From positions 1,877,001 to 1,941,000 of the forward strand of contig NZ_CP104002.1 of the NCBI RefSeq assembly GCF_029201565.1: a DNA stretch of 64,000 bases. The letters are read 5' to 3'. The first letter of the stretch is position 1. Every line of letters starts with the position of its first letter. Below are positions 37,026-46,116 of this stretch, in pieces. Origin of the DNA: Devosia sp. SD17-2 (lineage in GTDB: Bacteria > Pseudomonadota > Alphaproteobacteria > Rhizobiales > Devosiaceae). Below the pieces are notes generated by a model that saw only the letters and a program-made list of their open reading frames with translations, had not been told where the DNA came from and made no database searches. The position numbers were made by a program, and so were the translations under genes.

Positions 37026-37394
37026 CTATCTGCAGACGTCGGCTGTCCAGATTGTTGTCGTGGCGCCGGCCGTTGCGCCAAGCTCTAGACATTTGTCTTC
37101 GGTGCAGAGGTTCCAGCCGCCGGGCGTAGCGCCGGACGCCGCAAGGGTGACCTGCGACAGCGGGGGCAGGGTGGGGCGGTAGGTCCATCCGCCGTCCTGC
37201 CAGACCGCATCGGGTGGCAGGTCTATTCCTGCTCCGGAGCCTGTTACGCGCGCTGACACCAAGGCAAGCTTATCCCCCTCGACCTGCCAGTGCTCGATCC
37301 ACTCTGTCTTTTCGACAGAGTGGATCCAGGTGAGCGAAAAGCTGCTGGCGAGCAAAGTCAGGAAGCTTCCGGCTGAAGCGATGCAGATACTCAT
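37026..37394 (-). CDS. DUF1850 domain protein
   Basis: 122 aa. FSLTWIHSVEKTEWIEHWQVEGDKLALVSARVTGSGAGI with a PPD-containing stretch afterwards is the DUF1850 pattern. The first 20 residues are hydrophobic (signal or anchor), so it is probably periplasmic. DUF1850 genes usually sit next to TAXI-type TRAP permease genes, and here the ATG at 37394 overlaps the permease stop (ATGA). Its role in the transporter is not established. Confidence 0.85.
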   Translation of the reverse strand: MSICIASAGSFLTLLASSFSLTWIHSVEKTEWIEHWQVEGDKLALVSARVTGSGAGIDLPPDAVWQDGGWTYRPTLPPLSQVTLAASGATPGGWNLCTEDKCLELGATAGATTTIWTADVCR

Positions 37395-39502
37395 GCCATA
37401 GCCTGCGGAGCGGCGGCGCCCCGGCGCCACCAGAGCCAGCCGACCAGCAGTACGCCCAGCGCGAAGCCCAATTCGTCGGTCATCGGCAGGGCGAGGATGA
37501 GCAAAAGGCCTGCGGCGAAAGCAAGGAGCCTTTCGATGACATTGAGCGGGGCGAAGAGGAAGCCGACGATGGCGACGCCCCAGAGCGCGATGCCGAAGCA
37601 GGCCTTGATGATGATGTAGATCACCTCCACCGGATAGCCGAAGGTCTCAGCAATGGCCCCGCCATCCTGCAGCATCAGAGATGGCGTATAGACGGCCATG
37701 AACGGCACGATGAACCCGGCGGCTGCCAGCTTGGTGGCCTGCAGGGAAATTTTCAGCCCCGATGTTTTGGCCATTGGAGCCGCCGCAAAGCAGGCGAGGG
37801 CAACGGGCGGCGTCAGATCGGCCATGATGCCAAAATAGAAGACGAACATGTGGCTGACGAGCAGCGGCACGCCCAGTTCCAGCAACGCGGGGCCCGCGAG
37901 CGAGGAGGTGATGATGTAATTGGGAATTGTCGGAATTCCCATGCCCAGCACGAGGCAGGTCAGCATGGTCAGAACGAGCGAGAGGAAGAGATTGTTCTCG
38001 CCGACGCTGATGATGGCGCCGATAAAGGTCGATGCGATACCGGTGAGCGTCAGCGTGCCGATGACAATGCCGACGACAGCGCAGGCAATGCCGACGGGCA
38101 GGGCGTTCCGCGCGCCCTCCGCCAACGAGTCTCGCACGATCAGCAAGGTCTGACGACCACCGCGCGTGATGGCACAGGCCAGCACAAGGGTCGCGATGAC
38201 AATCATCAGGAAATTGACACCGAAGCGCAGGAAAGCGGCCGATGCCAGGCCTAGGGCGATCCAGAAGGCATAGCGGAAGGCGCGGGGCCCGATCATGGCG
38301 GCAAGTGGTGTGCCGAGGATGAGGACGATCACCAGCGCCAGGCCCATGGTACCGGCAAAGATCGGCGTATAGCCGGCAAAGAGCAGGTAAACGAGGGCGG
38401 CCAGCGGCAGGATCAGTGGCCAGTGGTCACGAACAGCGTGCCAGGGATTGGGCAGTTCCGCCTTGCTCAGGCCCCGCAGTTTCGCCTTTCCAGCTTCGAG
38501 ATGGACCATCCAGAAGCAATTGGCGAAGTAGAGCGCGGCCGGCACGATGGCGGCGAGAACGATGCTGCTGTAGGGCACTTTCAGGGTCTCGGCCATGATG
38601 AAGGCCACAGCGCCCATGATCGGCGGCATGATCTGTCCGCCCATGGATGATGTCGCCTCGACGCCACCTGCGAAGGCGGAGCGGAAGCCGAATTTCTTCA
38701 TCAGCGGAATGGTGAACTGGCCGCTCGCCACCACATTGGCAACGCCCGAACCGGAAATTGTGCCCATAAGAGCTGAGGACAGGGTGCAGACCTGTGCGGG
38801 TCCGCCGCGCCAACCTCCGACGAGGCCGAGGGCGAAGTCGTTGAAAAGTGCGATCATTCCCGCCTTCTCGAGAAAAGCGGCAAAGACTACGAAGATGAAG
38901 ATATAGGCCGCCGAGACATAGATCGGCGTGCCGTAAATTCCTTCGGTGCCAAACCCAAAATGCTCGATGATCTGGGGAAAGTCATAGCCGCGGTGCACTA
39001 GCGGGCCGGGCGCGTATTGGCCGAAGAAGCAATAGGCAAGGAAGATGGCGGAGATGATGGCCAGCGGCCAACCCATCAGCCGTCGGGCGCCTTCGAAAAC
39101 CAGTACGATCGCTGTCGTTCCGACCACGATATCGAGCGTGGTCATAAAGCTGCTGCGCTTGATGAGGTCGGTGTAAAAGACCCAATTATAGATGCCGGTC
39201 AAAAAGCCCGCGATGCCGAGCGTCCAAAACCAGACGCGTCCCCATACCGTCTTGGCGACGAGATTGCCCAAAAGCGCAAAGCCGAGCAGCAGCAGGAACC
39301 CGACATGCATGGCGCGCACGACTTGGCTGGGCAGGGTGCCATAGGCCGCGGTCCATATCTGGAAGAGCGAGAAGGCGATGGCGATGCCAAAGGCAATCTT
39401 GCCCATCATTCCCACGCCGAAGCCTGGCGGTAGGCCTTCAACGGCTTCTTCAACGCTGTCAGGCGGAGAATTGGGAAAGGCATCAGTGGTTGCGGTGGAC
39501 AT
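37391..39502 (-). CDS. TRAP transporter fused permease (TAXI type, 4TM/12TM)
   Basis: 703 aa integral membrane protein combining the small and large TRAP permease subunits. The N-terminal part has about four helices (IAFGIAIAFSLFQIWTAAYG onward), and the large DctM-like part begins near residue 130. Typical stretches include FGFGTEGIYGTPIYVSAAYIFIFVVFAAFLEKAG, LMGTISGSGVANVVASGQFTIPLMKKFG and LGMGIPTIPNYIITSSL. It starts 120 bp after the TAXI binding-protein gene. Energy comes from an ion gradient, not ATP. Confidence 0.95.
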   Translation of the reverse strand: MSTATTDAFPNSPPDSVEEAVEGLPPGFGVGMMGKIAFGIAIAFSLFQIWTAAYGTLPSQVVRAMHVGFLLLLGFALLGNLVAKTVWGRVWFWTLGIAGFLTGIYNWVFYTDLIKRSSFMTTLDIVVGTTAIVLVFEGARRLMGWPLAIISAIFLAYCFFGQYAPGPLVHRGYDFPQIIEHFGFGTEGIYGTPIYVSAAYIFIFVVFAAFLEKAGMIALFNDFALGLVGGWRGGPAQVCTLSSALMGTISGSGVANVVASGQFTIPLMKKFGFRSAFAGGVEATSSMGGQIMPPIMGAVAFIMAETLKVPYSSIVLAAIVPAALYFANCFWMVHLEAGKAKLRGLSKAELPNPWHAVRDHWPLILPLAALVYLLFAGYTPIFAGTMGLALVIVLILGTPLAAMIGPRAFRYAFWIALGLASAAFLRFGVNFLMIVIATLVLACAITRGGRQTLLIVRDSLAEGARNALPVGIACAVVGIVIGTLTLTGIASTFIGAIISVGENNLFLSLVLTMLTCLVLGMGIPTIPNYIITSSLAGPALLELGVPLLVSHMFVFYFGIMADLTPPVALACFAAAPMAKTSGLKISLQATKLAAAGFIVPFMAVYTPSLMLQDGGAIAETFGYPVEVIYIIIKACFGIALWGVAIVGFLFAPLNVIERLLAFAAGLLLILALPMTDELGFALGVLLVGWLWWRRGAAAPQAMA

Positions 39503-39622
39503 CGAGTCTCCTCCCAGACAACTCGTGCAGGCTCGTGCTCGACATAGTTGAGCATAGGCCTGGTGATCAAAAATCGAAGATGCGCCGGTGGGCCTGCCGG
39601 AGAGACCGGCAGGCCGAAGCGA

Positions 39623-40582
39623 TTACAGCAGGCCAGCTTCGCGATAATAGCGTTCGGCGCCTGGGTGCAGCGGGATCGAAAGGCCCGTCAGCGCATTGGC
39701 CGGGTCGATGTCTGCGGCCGCGGAGTGGGAGGCGACCATCCGGTCGAGATTTTCGAACATCAGCTTGGTCATCTGGTAGGCCGTCTCGTCGCTCACCCCT
39801 GCATGGGTAACGAGGATGTTGCCAATCGCCGCCGTGGAGACGTCTTCGGTTTGCCCGTCATAGGTGCCAGCCGGAATAACCGAAGCGATATAGGGCGCGC
39901 CTATGGTGTCGACGACCTCGGCCGGAATGGCCACGATGTTGATCGGCATGGTCGCCGCCAAATCCTGGATGAAGGCGACGCCGAGCCCTGAGGACTGGAG
40001 GGTCGCGTCGAGCTGCCGGTTCTTGATGAGTTCGGCGGATTCCGCGTAGGGCAGGTATTCGACCTTGCCCATGTCGTCATAGCTCATGCCGGCGGCTGCA
40101 AAGATGGCGCGGGCGTTGAGTTCCGTCCCGGATGCCGGCGCGCCGACAGAGATGGATTTGCCCCTCAGATCTTCCAGGGACTTGATGCCGGACTCGGCAT
40201 TGGCAACGATCTGGACGTAGTTGGAATAGATCGCGGCGATGGCACGGATTTCGGTCAGAGGCTGCGGAAAGCCTGCCTCCTCGACGCCATCCCAACCGGC
40301 TTTGACGGAGTCGCCCAGCGCGAAGGCGAGTTCGCCCTTGCCCTGCTGCAGCAGGTTGAGGTTCTCGACCGAGGCTTTGGTCGCCTGCACCTGAGTGCGG
40401 GCACCCTCGATATTTTCCGCGTAAAGTTCGGAGAGCGCCACGCCGAGCGGGTAGTAAACGCCCGAAGTGCCGCCGGTCAGTACATTGATGAATTCCTGGG
40501 ACTGTGCCGGCACAGCGCCAGCACTGAACACAAGGGTGGTGGCCAGAACGCCCGACAGAAGACGCGGGGAAAGAACGGTCAT
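39623..40582 (-). CDS. TAXI family TRAP transporter solute-binding protein
   Basis: 319 aa periplasmic protein. Signal peptide MTVLSPRLLSGVLATTLVF...VPAQSQ, then the TAXI hallmark FINVLTGGTSGVYYPLGVALSELY, ATKASVENLNLLQQGKGELAFALGDS and LRGKSISVGAPASGTELNARAIFAAAGMSY. The family binds glutamate, glutamine or other carboxylic acids; the ligand here is unknown. The gene is preceded by a sigma-54 type promoter, and follows the gene for a sigma-54 activator. Confidence 0.94.
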   Translation of the reverse strand: MTVLSPRLLSGVLATTLVFSAGAVPAQSQEFINVLTGGTSGVYYPLGVALSELYAENIEGARTQVQATKASVENLNLLQQGKGELAFALGDSVKAGWDGVEEAGFPQPLTEIRAIAAIYSNYVQIVANAESGIKSLEDLRGKSISVGAPASGTELNARAIFAAAGMSYDDMGKVEYLPYAESAELIKNRQLDATLQSSGLGVAFIQDLAATMPINIVAIPAEVVDTIGAPYIASVIPAGTYDGQTEDVSTAAIGNILVTHAGVSDETAYQMTKLMFENLDRMVASHSAAADIDPANALTGLSIPLHPGAERYYREAGLL

Positions 40583-40649
40583 GCTTTATCCTCCTGTAGC
40601 ATGCTCATTTTTGCAGCCGGCTCCTCAACCAGCTGGTTCCTTCCACATT

Positions 40650-40664
40650 GCAAGCTACATGCCA
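40650..40664 (-). promoter_or_regulatory. Sigma-54 (-24/-12) promoter of the TAXI TRAP operon
   Basis: On the minus strand the sequence reads TGGCATGTAGCTTGC, against the consensus TGGCACG-N4-TTGC: only the sixth base differs, and the GG-to-GC spacing of 10 is exact. A further A completes TTGCA. The expected transcription start is about 55 bases before the ATG of the TAXI binding protein (40582), and the gene just upstream encodes a GAFTGA-containing sigma-54 activator. Confidence 0.8.
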
Positions 40665-40716
40665 GTCGATGCCGCATTGAATATGCTAAGGTTTTCGCTC
40701 TGATAGCGGAGATTGA

Positions 40717-40762
40717 TGGCGAATTTCCGCCAATCAGCCGAGTACCTCTGGCGGATTTCCGC
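40717..40762 (-). promoter_or_regulatory. Paired upstream activator sites of the sigma-54 promoter
   Basis: Two related inverted repeats, TGGCGAATTTCCGCCA (40717-40732) and TGGCGGATTTCCGC (40749-40762), share TGGCG-R-ATTTCCGC. They start 32 bp apart, three helical turns, and lie about 55-100 bp upstream of the -24 element, where NtrC/DctD-type activators bind. The distal site is inside the 3' end of the activator gene itself. Confidence 0.65.
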
Positions 40763-42074
40763 TCGTTTCCGCCCGCAGACCATATTTGGCGATCTTCTCA
40801 TTGAGCGTCCGCCGCGGCACAGCAAGCCGCACTGCAGCTTCTGCGCTCGACCCTCCGCATTCCCGCAAAGCTTCGGCAATCGTCTCGGCTTCAAACTGCG
40901 CCACGCGCTCGGTCAGGGACCCTTGTTTCTCTGTGGCGATCTTCGTGTTCCCAAGTCCCAACACAAACCGCTCCGCCACGGCCTTCAACTCGCGGACGTT
41001 GCCCGGCCAACTCCCGGCCAGTAGCGACTGCAACAGGCTTTGGGGCATAATAGGAAGTGACATGTTGAAACGCTGCGCCGCCGAGCCTGCAAAGAGCGCA
41101 TGGAGGAGTGGGATATCCTCGCGCCGATCTCGGAGTGGCGGTATCGCCAGTTCAACCGTTGCCAGGCGGAAATAAAGGTCGGCCCTGAACCGGCCGGCAT
41201 CGATCTCGGCCTTGAGATCGACCTTGGTCGCCGCAATGAACCGAACATCGAGATCGCGAGGGATGTTGGAGCCCAGCGGTTCGACACTCCGCTCCTGGAT
41301 CGCGCGCAGCACCTTTGCCTGAAGCGCCAGAGGCATGGATTCAATTTCGTCGAGAAAAACCGTACCGCCCCTGGCAAATTCGAGCTTGCCGATACGATTG
41401 CCTGCAGCGCCGGTAAAGGCTCCCTTTTCGTGCCCGAAGAGTTCACTCTCGAAGACGGATTCCGGAACAGCGGCACAATTTATGGCGACGAACGGCCCTT
41501 TGCTGCGGTGGCCAAAATCGTGGAGCGCCCGGGCAACCACCTCCTTGCCGACACCCGTTTCGCCGTTGAGCAGAATGTCGACATCGATATCGGCCAGCTG
41601 CGCAATGGAGCGGCGTAACTGCACCATGGGAGCGGATATCCCCACCAGCCGCGTGTCGAGTTCAGCGCCCGTTGCCTCGCGCAACTTGCGCAGCTCTTCA
41701 CCCATCCGTCGACGTTCGACGGCCCGGTCCAATACGGCGATCAAATGGTCTGCGTCGTAGGGCTTTTCGATGAAGTCATGGGCGCCCCCACGCATGGCGT
41801 CCACCGCCATGCCCACATCGCCATGCCCCGTCAGCAGCACAACGGGCATATCACTATCCGTACCGGAGAAATGGCGGAGTACATCCTGCCCGCTTGCCCC
41901 CGGCATGCGCATGTCGGTGACGACGCAATCGAAGGCGTTCCCATTGATCGCCTGCATAGCCTTGACCGGATCGGTGAAGGTTTTGACGTCAAAACCGGAG
42001 ACACCTAGCCACTCTGCCGCAGCCTCGCAAAGCTGCGCTTCGTCGTCGATGAATGCGATGCGCCCCCTCGTCAT
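40734..42074 (-). CDS. Sigma-54-dependent response regulator (DctD-like)
   Basis: 446 aa. Receiver domain at residues 3-120 with phospho-acceptor DCVVTDMRMPG and acidic pair IDDEAQ; AAA+ domain from about 145 with Walker A LNGETGVGKEVVARALH, the sigma-54 contact GAFTGA in HEKGAFTGAAGNR, and Walker B-like GGTVFLDEIESMP; Fis-type helix-turn-helix at the end (SSAEAAVRLAVPRRTLNEKIAKYGL). Its start overlaps the sensor kinase stop (ATGA). It most likely activates the TAXI TRAP operon directly downstream. Confidence 0.94.
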   Translation of the reverse strand: MTRGRIAFIDDEAQLCEAAAEWLGVSGFDVKTFTDPVKAMQAINGNAFDCVVTDMRMPGASGQDVLRHFSGTDSDMPVVLLTGHGDVGMAVDAMRGGAHDFIEKPYDADHLIAVLDRAVERRRMGEELRKLREATGAELDTRLVGISAPMVQLRRSIAQLADIDVDILLNGETGVGKEVVARALHDFGHRSKGPFVAINCAAVPESVFESELFGHEKGAFTGAAGNRIGKLEFARGGTVFLDEIESMPLALQAKVLRAIQERSVEPLGSNIPRDLDVRFIAATKVDLKAEIDAGRFRADLYFRLATVELAIPPLRDRREDIPLLHALFAGSAAQRFNMSLPIMPQSLLQSLLAGSWPGNVRELKAVAERFVLGLGNTKIATEKQGSLTERVAQFEAETIAEALRECGGSSAEAAVRLAVPRRTLNEKIAKYGLRAETSGNPPEVLG

Positions 42075-43837
42075 GCCGATACCAGCTGCCTTTGCTTTTC
42101 AACGTGAAGGGGAAGCTCGACCCAGGCCTGGGTGCCGCCCGCGTCCAACGGCACGAGGTTCAGCTTGCCGCCAAATTCTTCGATGATGGTCTTGCTGATC
42201 GACAGGCCGAGCCCAAGACCTTCCCCCGTCGTCTTGGTGGTAAAAAACGGTTCAAATAGCCTCTGCTGCACCTCGGGGGTAATGCCTTGTCCCATGTCTG
42301 AAACGGTAATCCGCAGGGCAGCGTCCAGCACCTCCGCCACAACAACGATCCGGTTCTGACCGGCCGCGACGCTGGCGTCGACGGCATTGAGCAACAGGTT
42401 GATCAGCACCTGCTCAAGGCGAATGGAATTTCCTGTGACCGGCGGCAGGCCAGCGCGGCGCTCATAGGCAATGGCAACCCCGTTTTCCCGGGCACGCGGC
42501 TCAACTATGTCCATGGCAGCCTCGATCGCCTGGTTGGCATCAATGGGCTCCGGTGGGGTTGCATCCCGGCGCGAGGAGAAGGTCCTGAGGTGTTTTACCG
42601 TTCGTTGCATGCGTTTGAGCAGCGATCGAGCCGATGTCAGATTGCGTTGTACTTCAGCCTTCGCGTCGCGCTCTGCATGAAGCCCTGCTGCCGCCAGCGT
42701 ATTATCGAGCGCCGACAGTGGCTGGCTCACTTCATGCACGATGGCTGCCGACATCCGCCCCAGCGCCGCCAGTTTTGCCGCGTGGATAAGGCTATCCTGC
42801 ATTGTCCGCAGGTCCTGCTCGGCTCGTTTGCGCTCCTCGACCTCATGGGCCAGCGCTGCTGTGCGCTCGGCCACGCGCCCTTCAAGCACGGCGTTCTGTT
42901 CAAGCTTCATCCGCGTCAATTGCTGGCGTTGTCTCAGGAACAGGCCTACGGCAAGCGTTAGCAGGGCTAGGAGTGCACTCGATGCACCAACAAGACGGGC
43001 CTCGGTTTCAACCGGGCCAAGGGGCAGGGCGGATAGCAAAAGCCAGCCGTCCGGTTCGAGGCCTCTGACACCCATCAGATAACGCTCATTGCCAAGTCCG
43101 ATCGTCCGGTCGGCCGATCCATCGCCTGGGCTTGGCGCCAGCGGTTCGGCCCGCGCGAGGTCGATCCCGTCATATCGACGTTCGGCGTCCAGAAGATTGA
43201 GTGTTTCGGCAGATAGTTTGTGGAGTGGACGGTAGGTCCAGCGTGGCTCGCCGGAGAGGAAGATGATCCCCTCCCTGTCGGCAATGGCGGTGACCTCGCC
43301 GGCCTCGGCCCAGGTCCGCGCCAGTGGTCCGATGTCCACCTTAGCAACCACGACGCCGATCGTGCGATCCTCGTAGACGACGCGGCTGGACAGAAAATAT
43401 CCTGGCCGCCCCGTGGTCACACCGACCGCATAAAACCGCCCTGACCCAGTCGAGATGGCGTCGGTGAAATAGGGACGAAAGCCATAATTGTGGCCGACAA
43501 AACTGCCTTCTTCATTCCAGTTGCTCGCGGCCAGGGTTTCACCCGACAGGTCGATCACATAGAGTTCGTCCGCTCCGGACATGGATCGGACGCTTTGAAG
43601 ATAGCCATTGGCAATCCCGATCCCAGCGCCGTCCGTTGCGACCAGCAGTTCGATGATCCGCGGGTCTTTGCTGATGACATCGGGCAGATATCTGAAACGC
43701 TCGATTTCGCTCTCGACCGCATGGAGATTGACCGTCAACCGGTCGTGCACAAGACTGCGGAGGCGCTCGACGCCTTGCTTATGCGCGACGCCCCAGCTCG
43801 CGCTCGCCACAACGGCGACAAGGATGCCAAATAGCAC
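42071..43837 (-). CDS. Sensor histidine kinase (DctB-like)
   Basis: 588 aa membrane kinase. A first transmembrane helix at the N-terminus (LFGILVAVVASASWG), a periplasmic double-Cache-like sensor to about residue 270, a second helix (ASSALLALLTLAVGLFL), a coiled coil, HisKA with HEVSQPLSALDNTLAAAG (phospho-His), and HATPase with N-box LLLNAVDAS, DMGQGI and TGEGLGLGLSIS. The start is uncertain: GTG 43837 is the first candidate, but the frame stays open upstream (RRYAIWV...), with no ATG. The sensor half suggests detection of a carboxylic acid outside the cell. Confidence 0.92.
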   Translation of the reverse strand: MLFGILVAVVASASWGVAHKQGVERLRSLVHDRLTVNLHAVESEIERFRYLPDVISKDPRIIELLVATDGAGIGIANGYLQSVRSMSGADELYVIDLSGETLAASNWNEEGSFVGHNYGFRPYFTDAISTGSGRFYAVGVTTGRPGYFLSSRVVYEDRTIGVVVAKVDIGPLARTWAEAGEVTAIADREGIIFLSGEPRWTYRPLHKLSAETLNLLDAERRYDGIDLARAEPLAPSPGDGSADRTIGLGNERYLMGVRGLEPDGWLLLSALPLGPVETEARLVGASSALLALLTLAVGLFLRQRQQLTRMKLEQNAVLEGRVAERTAALAHEVEERKRAEQDLRTMQDSLIHAAKLAALGRMSAAIVHEVSQPLSALDNTLAAAGLHAERDAKAEVQRNLTSARSLLKRMQRTVKHLRTFSSRRDATPPEPIDANQAIEAAMDIVEPRARENGVAIAYERRAGLPPVTGNSIRLEQVLINLLLNAVDASVAAGQNRIVVVAEVLDAALRITVSDMGQGITPEVQQRLFEPFFTTKTTGEGLGLGLSISKTIIEEFGGKLNLVPLDAGGTQAWVELPLHVEKQRQLVSA

Positions 43838-44003
43838 CCAGATGGCATAGCGCCGCTGTGTTGAATTGTGCTCCAGCGTGCTCCTCCACTGCGTTGAACG
43901 CCCCGATTGAGCGGCGTCAGCGTCATTAAGAGAGCGGCATCAGAAAAATGCAAGCGGACCCGCGTAATCCAACACGCGGCGCTTTACCTTCAGCAGGCAA
44001 TAG

Positions 44004-44039
44004 AATGCCGGCCGAAGCTGTGCTCCGGCCGGCATTTTT
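44004..44039 (-). terminator. Hairpin terminator after the betaine transporter operon
   Basis: Inverted repeat AATGCCGGCCG (44004-44014) / CGGCCGGCATT (44026-44036) with an inner AGC/GCT extension. Read on the minus strand, it follows the proX-like stop codon by a few bases and is followed by TTCTATT. T-rich sequence also follows it on the plus strand. Confidence 0.7.
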
Positions 44040-44047
44040 ATCGGTGC

Positions 44048-45070
44048 TTACTGCGCAGCGCGGGCGGCCTCGAGCCAGCCGTCGACCAGAGCACGGTTGT
44101 CGGCGATCCAGGCCGTTGCCTGGCCCTCGATATCGTTGTCGCCTGCGTTCATGGCGGCGTTCTGCGCATAGACATCCGCGATCGGGATCTCGCCATTTTC
44201 AAGCAGGGCACGGACGGCCGGGTTTTCTTCGAGGAAGGCCGTGTTGACCACCGCGTCGATCGTATTGGCCGGGAAGCCGAGCATGCACGGATCGCTGACG
44301 CAGCCTTCAACGCCTTCGCGAACTGCTGCATCGGCGAGATCGGCCATGTCTTCGGGCAGGCTCACCTCGGGCACCTCGATCCAGACGACATCCTCGCCCG
44401 GCACCAGCTCGTTGACAGTCCAGTTCGGTGTCCAGGTGTAGAAGAGGATCGGGCTGCCGGTGTCGTGAGCGGCTACGGCATCCGCCATGGCAGCAGGATA
44501 GCCGGCCTTGATCAGATTGACGTGGTCATTGAGATCATAGGCGCCGATGTGGTGCTCAATGGTCAGCTCGCAGCCCCAGCCGGGCGGACAGGCGACCATA
44601 TCGGCCTTGCCATCACCGTCGCGGTCAAAGGCGGCTTTGACGTCATCCCGCTTGAAATCCTCGAGCGAGGTGATGCCAAGTTCCTCAGCTGACTTCTTGT
44701 CGACGAGGTAACCTTCGATCGCGCCGCCGCTGACGACGGAGGGGATGATCTCGGCCGTGCCTTCAATGGCGGTCTTGTAGGGGTTGTGAATGGGGAACCA
44801 GCCATCGACCCACATGGTCACATCGCCAAAGCCCACGGATTGGTAGAAGGCTGGATTATCCAGCGTCAGCACGGTGCCGACCGAATAGCCAAGTTCGCCC
44901 AGAAGCTGCTTGTAGATCTCGGTATAGAACCAACCGGTGTCCCAGGTTGGCTGCGCCATGATGATCTCTTTGCCTTCGCCGGGCTGCGCCTGGGCAAAGG
45001 CCGGGGCGCTCAGACCGGTGGTGGCGAGCATGAGGGCGGCGACGGCGGATGTTGTTTTGAGACGGAACAT
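44048..45070 (-). CDS. Glycine betaine/proline-type ABC substrate-binding protein (ProX/OpuAC)
   Basis: 340 aa periplasmic protein. Signal peptide MFRLKTTSAVAALMLATTGLSAPAFAQAQ. Family stretches: EIIMAQPTWDTGWFYTEIYKQLLGELGYSV, VDGWFPIHNP, CPPGWGCELTIEH and FYTWTPNWTVNELVPGEDVVWIEVP, rich in Trp as expected for a quaternary-amine aromatic cage. ATG 45070 is preferred over 45112, since the signal starts there. It follows the permease by 87 bp. Role: uptake of betaine or a similar osmoprotectant. Confidence 0.92.
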   Translation of the reverse strand: MFRLKTTSAVAALMLATTGLSAPAFAQAQPGEGKEIIMAQPTWDTGWFYTEIYKQLLGELGYSVGTVLTLDNPAFYQSVGFGDVTMWVDGWFPIHNPYKTAIEGTAEIIPSVVSGGAIEGYLVDKKSAEELGITSLEDFKRDDVKAAFDRDGDGKADMVACPPGWGCELTIEHHIGAYDLNDHVNLIKAGYPAAMADAVAAHDTGSPILFYTWTPNWTVNELVPGEDVVWIEVPEVSLPEDMADLADAAVREGVEGCVSDPCMLGFPANTIDAVVNTAFLEENPAVRALLENGEIPIADVYAQNAAMNAGDNDIEGQATAWIADNRALVDGWLEAARAAQ

Positions 45071-45157
45071 AATGTTTTTGTCTCCTTTATTTTGCTTTTC
45101 GTGGATCCGCATTGGCGCGGATGGCGACGGGGATGGACCCCAGCATGCGACCTCGGA

Positions 45158-46084
45158 TCAGGCCGCCTTTCCGTTCAGCGTCTGCGCCGAAGCGTTCGGC
45201 CGGAACATGGAAACAAGTGTTTGGCGCAGGGAGACGGAGGGCACCTTGTTCTGCGCCCCAAAACCCTGCGTGATGCGATCGAGTACGATCGCCAGAATGA
45301 CAATGCCGACACCGCCCGCGGTGGCCTGGCCAACGTCCAGGCGTCCCAGTCCGGTATTGACCACAAGCCCAAGCCCACCCGCGCCGATCAGGGCGGCGAT
45401 GACGACCATGGACAGGGCCAGCATGAGTGTCTGGTTGAGGCCGGCCATAATTGTGCGCATGGCAAGCGGCAGCTGCACCTCGAACAGCATCTGCAGGGGC
45501 GTCGAGCCGAAGGCTTCGGCAGCTTCGACCAGGTCGCCCCGAACATTGCGGATACCAAGATTGGTGAGGCGCACGATCGGGGGCAGGGCGAAGATGACCG
45601 TGGCAATGATGCCGGGCGCCATGCCGACGCCAAAGAGCATCACGATTGGCACCAGATAGACGAAGCTCGGAATGGTCTGCATCACGTCGAGCGTTGGGCG
45701 CAGCACCTTCCACGTCACGTCGTTGCGGGCAGCAAGAATGCCAAGCGGAATACCGATCACCGCGCAGAACAGCACCGAAGTCACGATCATCGCCAGTGTC
45801 GTCATGGTCTGGGACCAGAGGCCGATCATGTCGATGAAGACAAATCCGACGACCGTGAAAATGGCCATGCCCCGGCCCGCGAACTTCAGTGCGAGAAGCG
45901 CGAAGGCAGCAGTCATCGCCAGCATCGGCACGAAGGCAAAGAACGCATCGAGCCCATTCAGCACCTGCGTGATGGGGACCTGAACAGCCCTGAAGAAGGG
46001 GCGAAAGTTGGGTACCAGCCAGCCACGGACAAAAGCGGTGACCCAGTCGTCAAAGGGGATGACGAGAAAATCGGACGGGCTCAT
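45158..46084 (-). CDS. Glycine betaine/proline-type ABC permease (ProW)
   Basis: 308 aa inner-membrane permease with an N-terminal soluble stretch and about seven helices. The EAA loop NVRGDLVEAAEAFGSTPLQMLFEVQLPLAMRTIMAG and the LNQTLMLALSMVVIAALIGAGGLG motif are classic ProW. It lies 32 bp downstream of the ATPase gene. Confidence 0.94.
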   Translation of the reverse strand: MSPSDFLVIPFDDWVTAFVRGWLVPNFRPFFRAVQVPITQVLNGLDAFFAFVPMLAMTAAFALLALKFAGRGMAIFTVVGFVFIDMIGLWSQTMTTLAMIVTSVLFCAVIGIPLGILAARNDVTWKVLRPTLDVMQTIPSFVYLVPIVMLFGVGMAPGIIATVIFALPPIVRLTNLGIRNVRGDLVEAAEAFGSTPLQMLFEVQLPLAMRTIMAGLNQTLMLALSMVVIAALIGAGGLGLVVNTGLGRLDVGQATAGGVGIVILAIVLDRITQGFGAQNKVPSVSLRQTLVSMFRPNASAQTLNGKAA

Positions 46085-46116
46085 CGCACGTCTCCTTGTT
46101 GTTTTTGGCGCGGCTC

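Noticed and set aside
36883..37182. Plus-strand frame in the AraC-DUF1850 gap
   Set aside because: Runs antisense into the DUF1850 gene and has no recognisable protein character.
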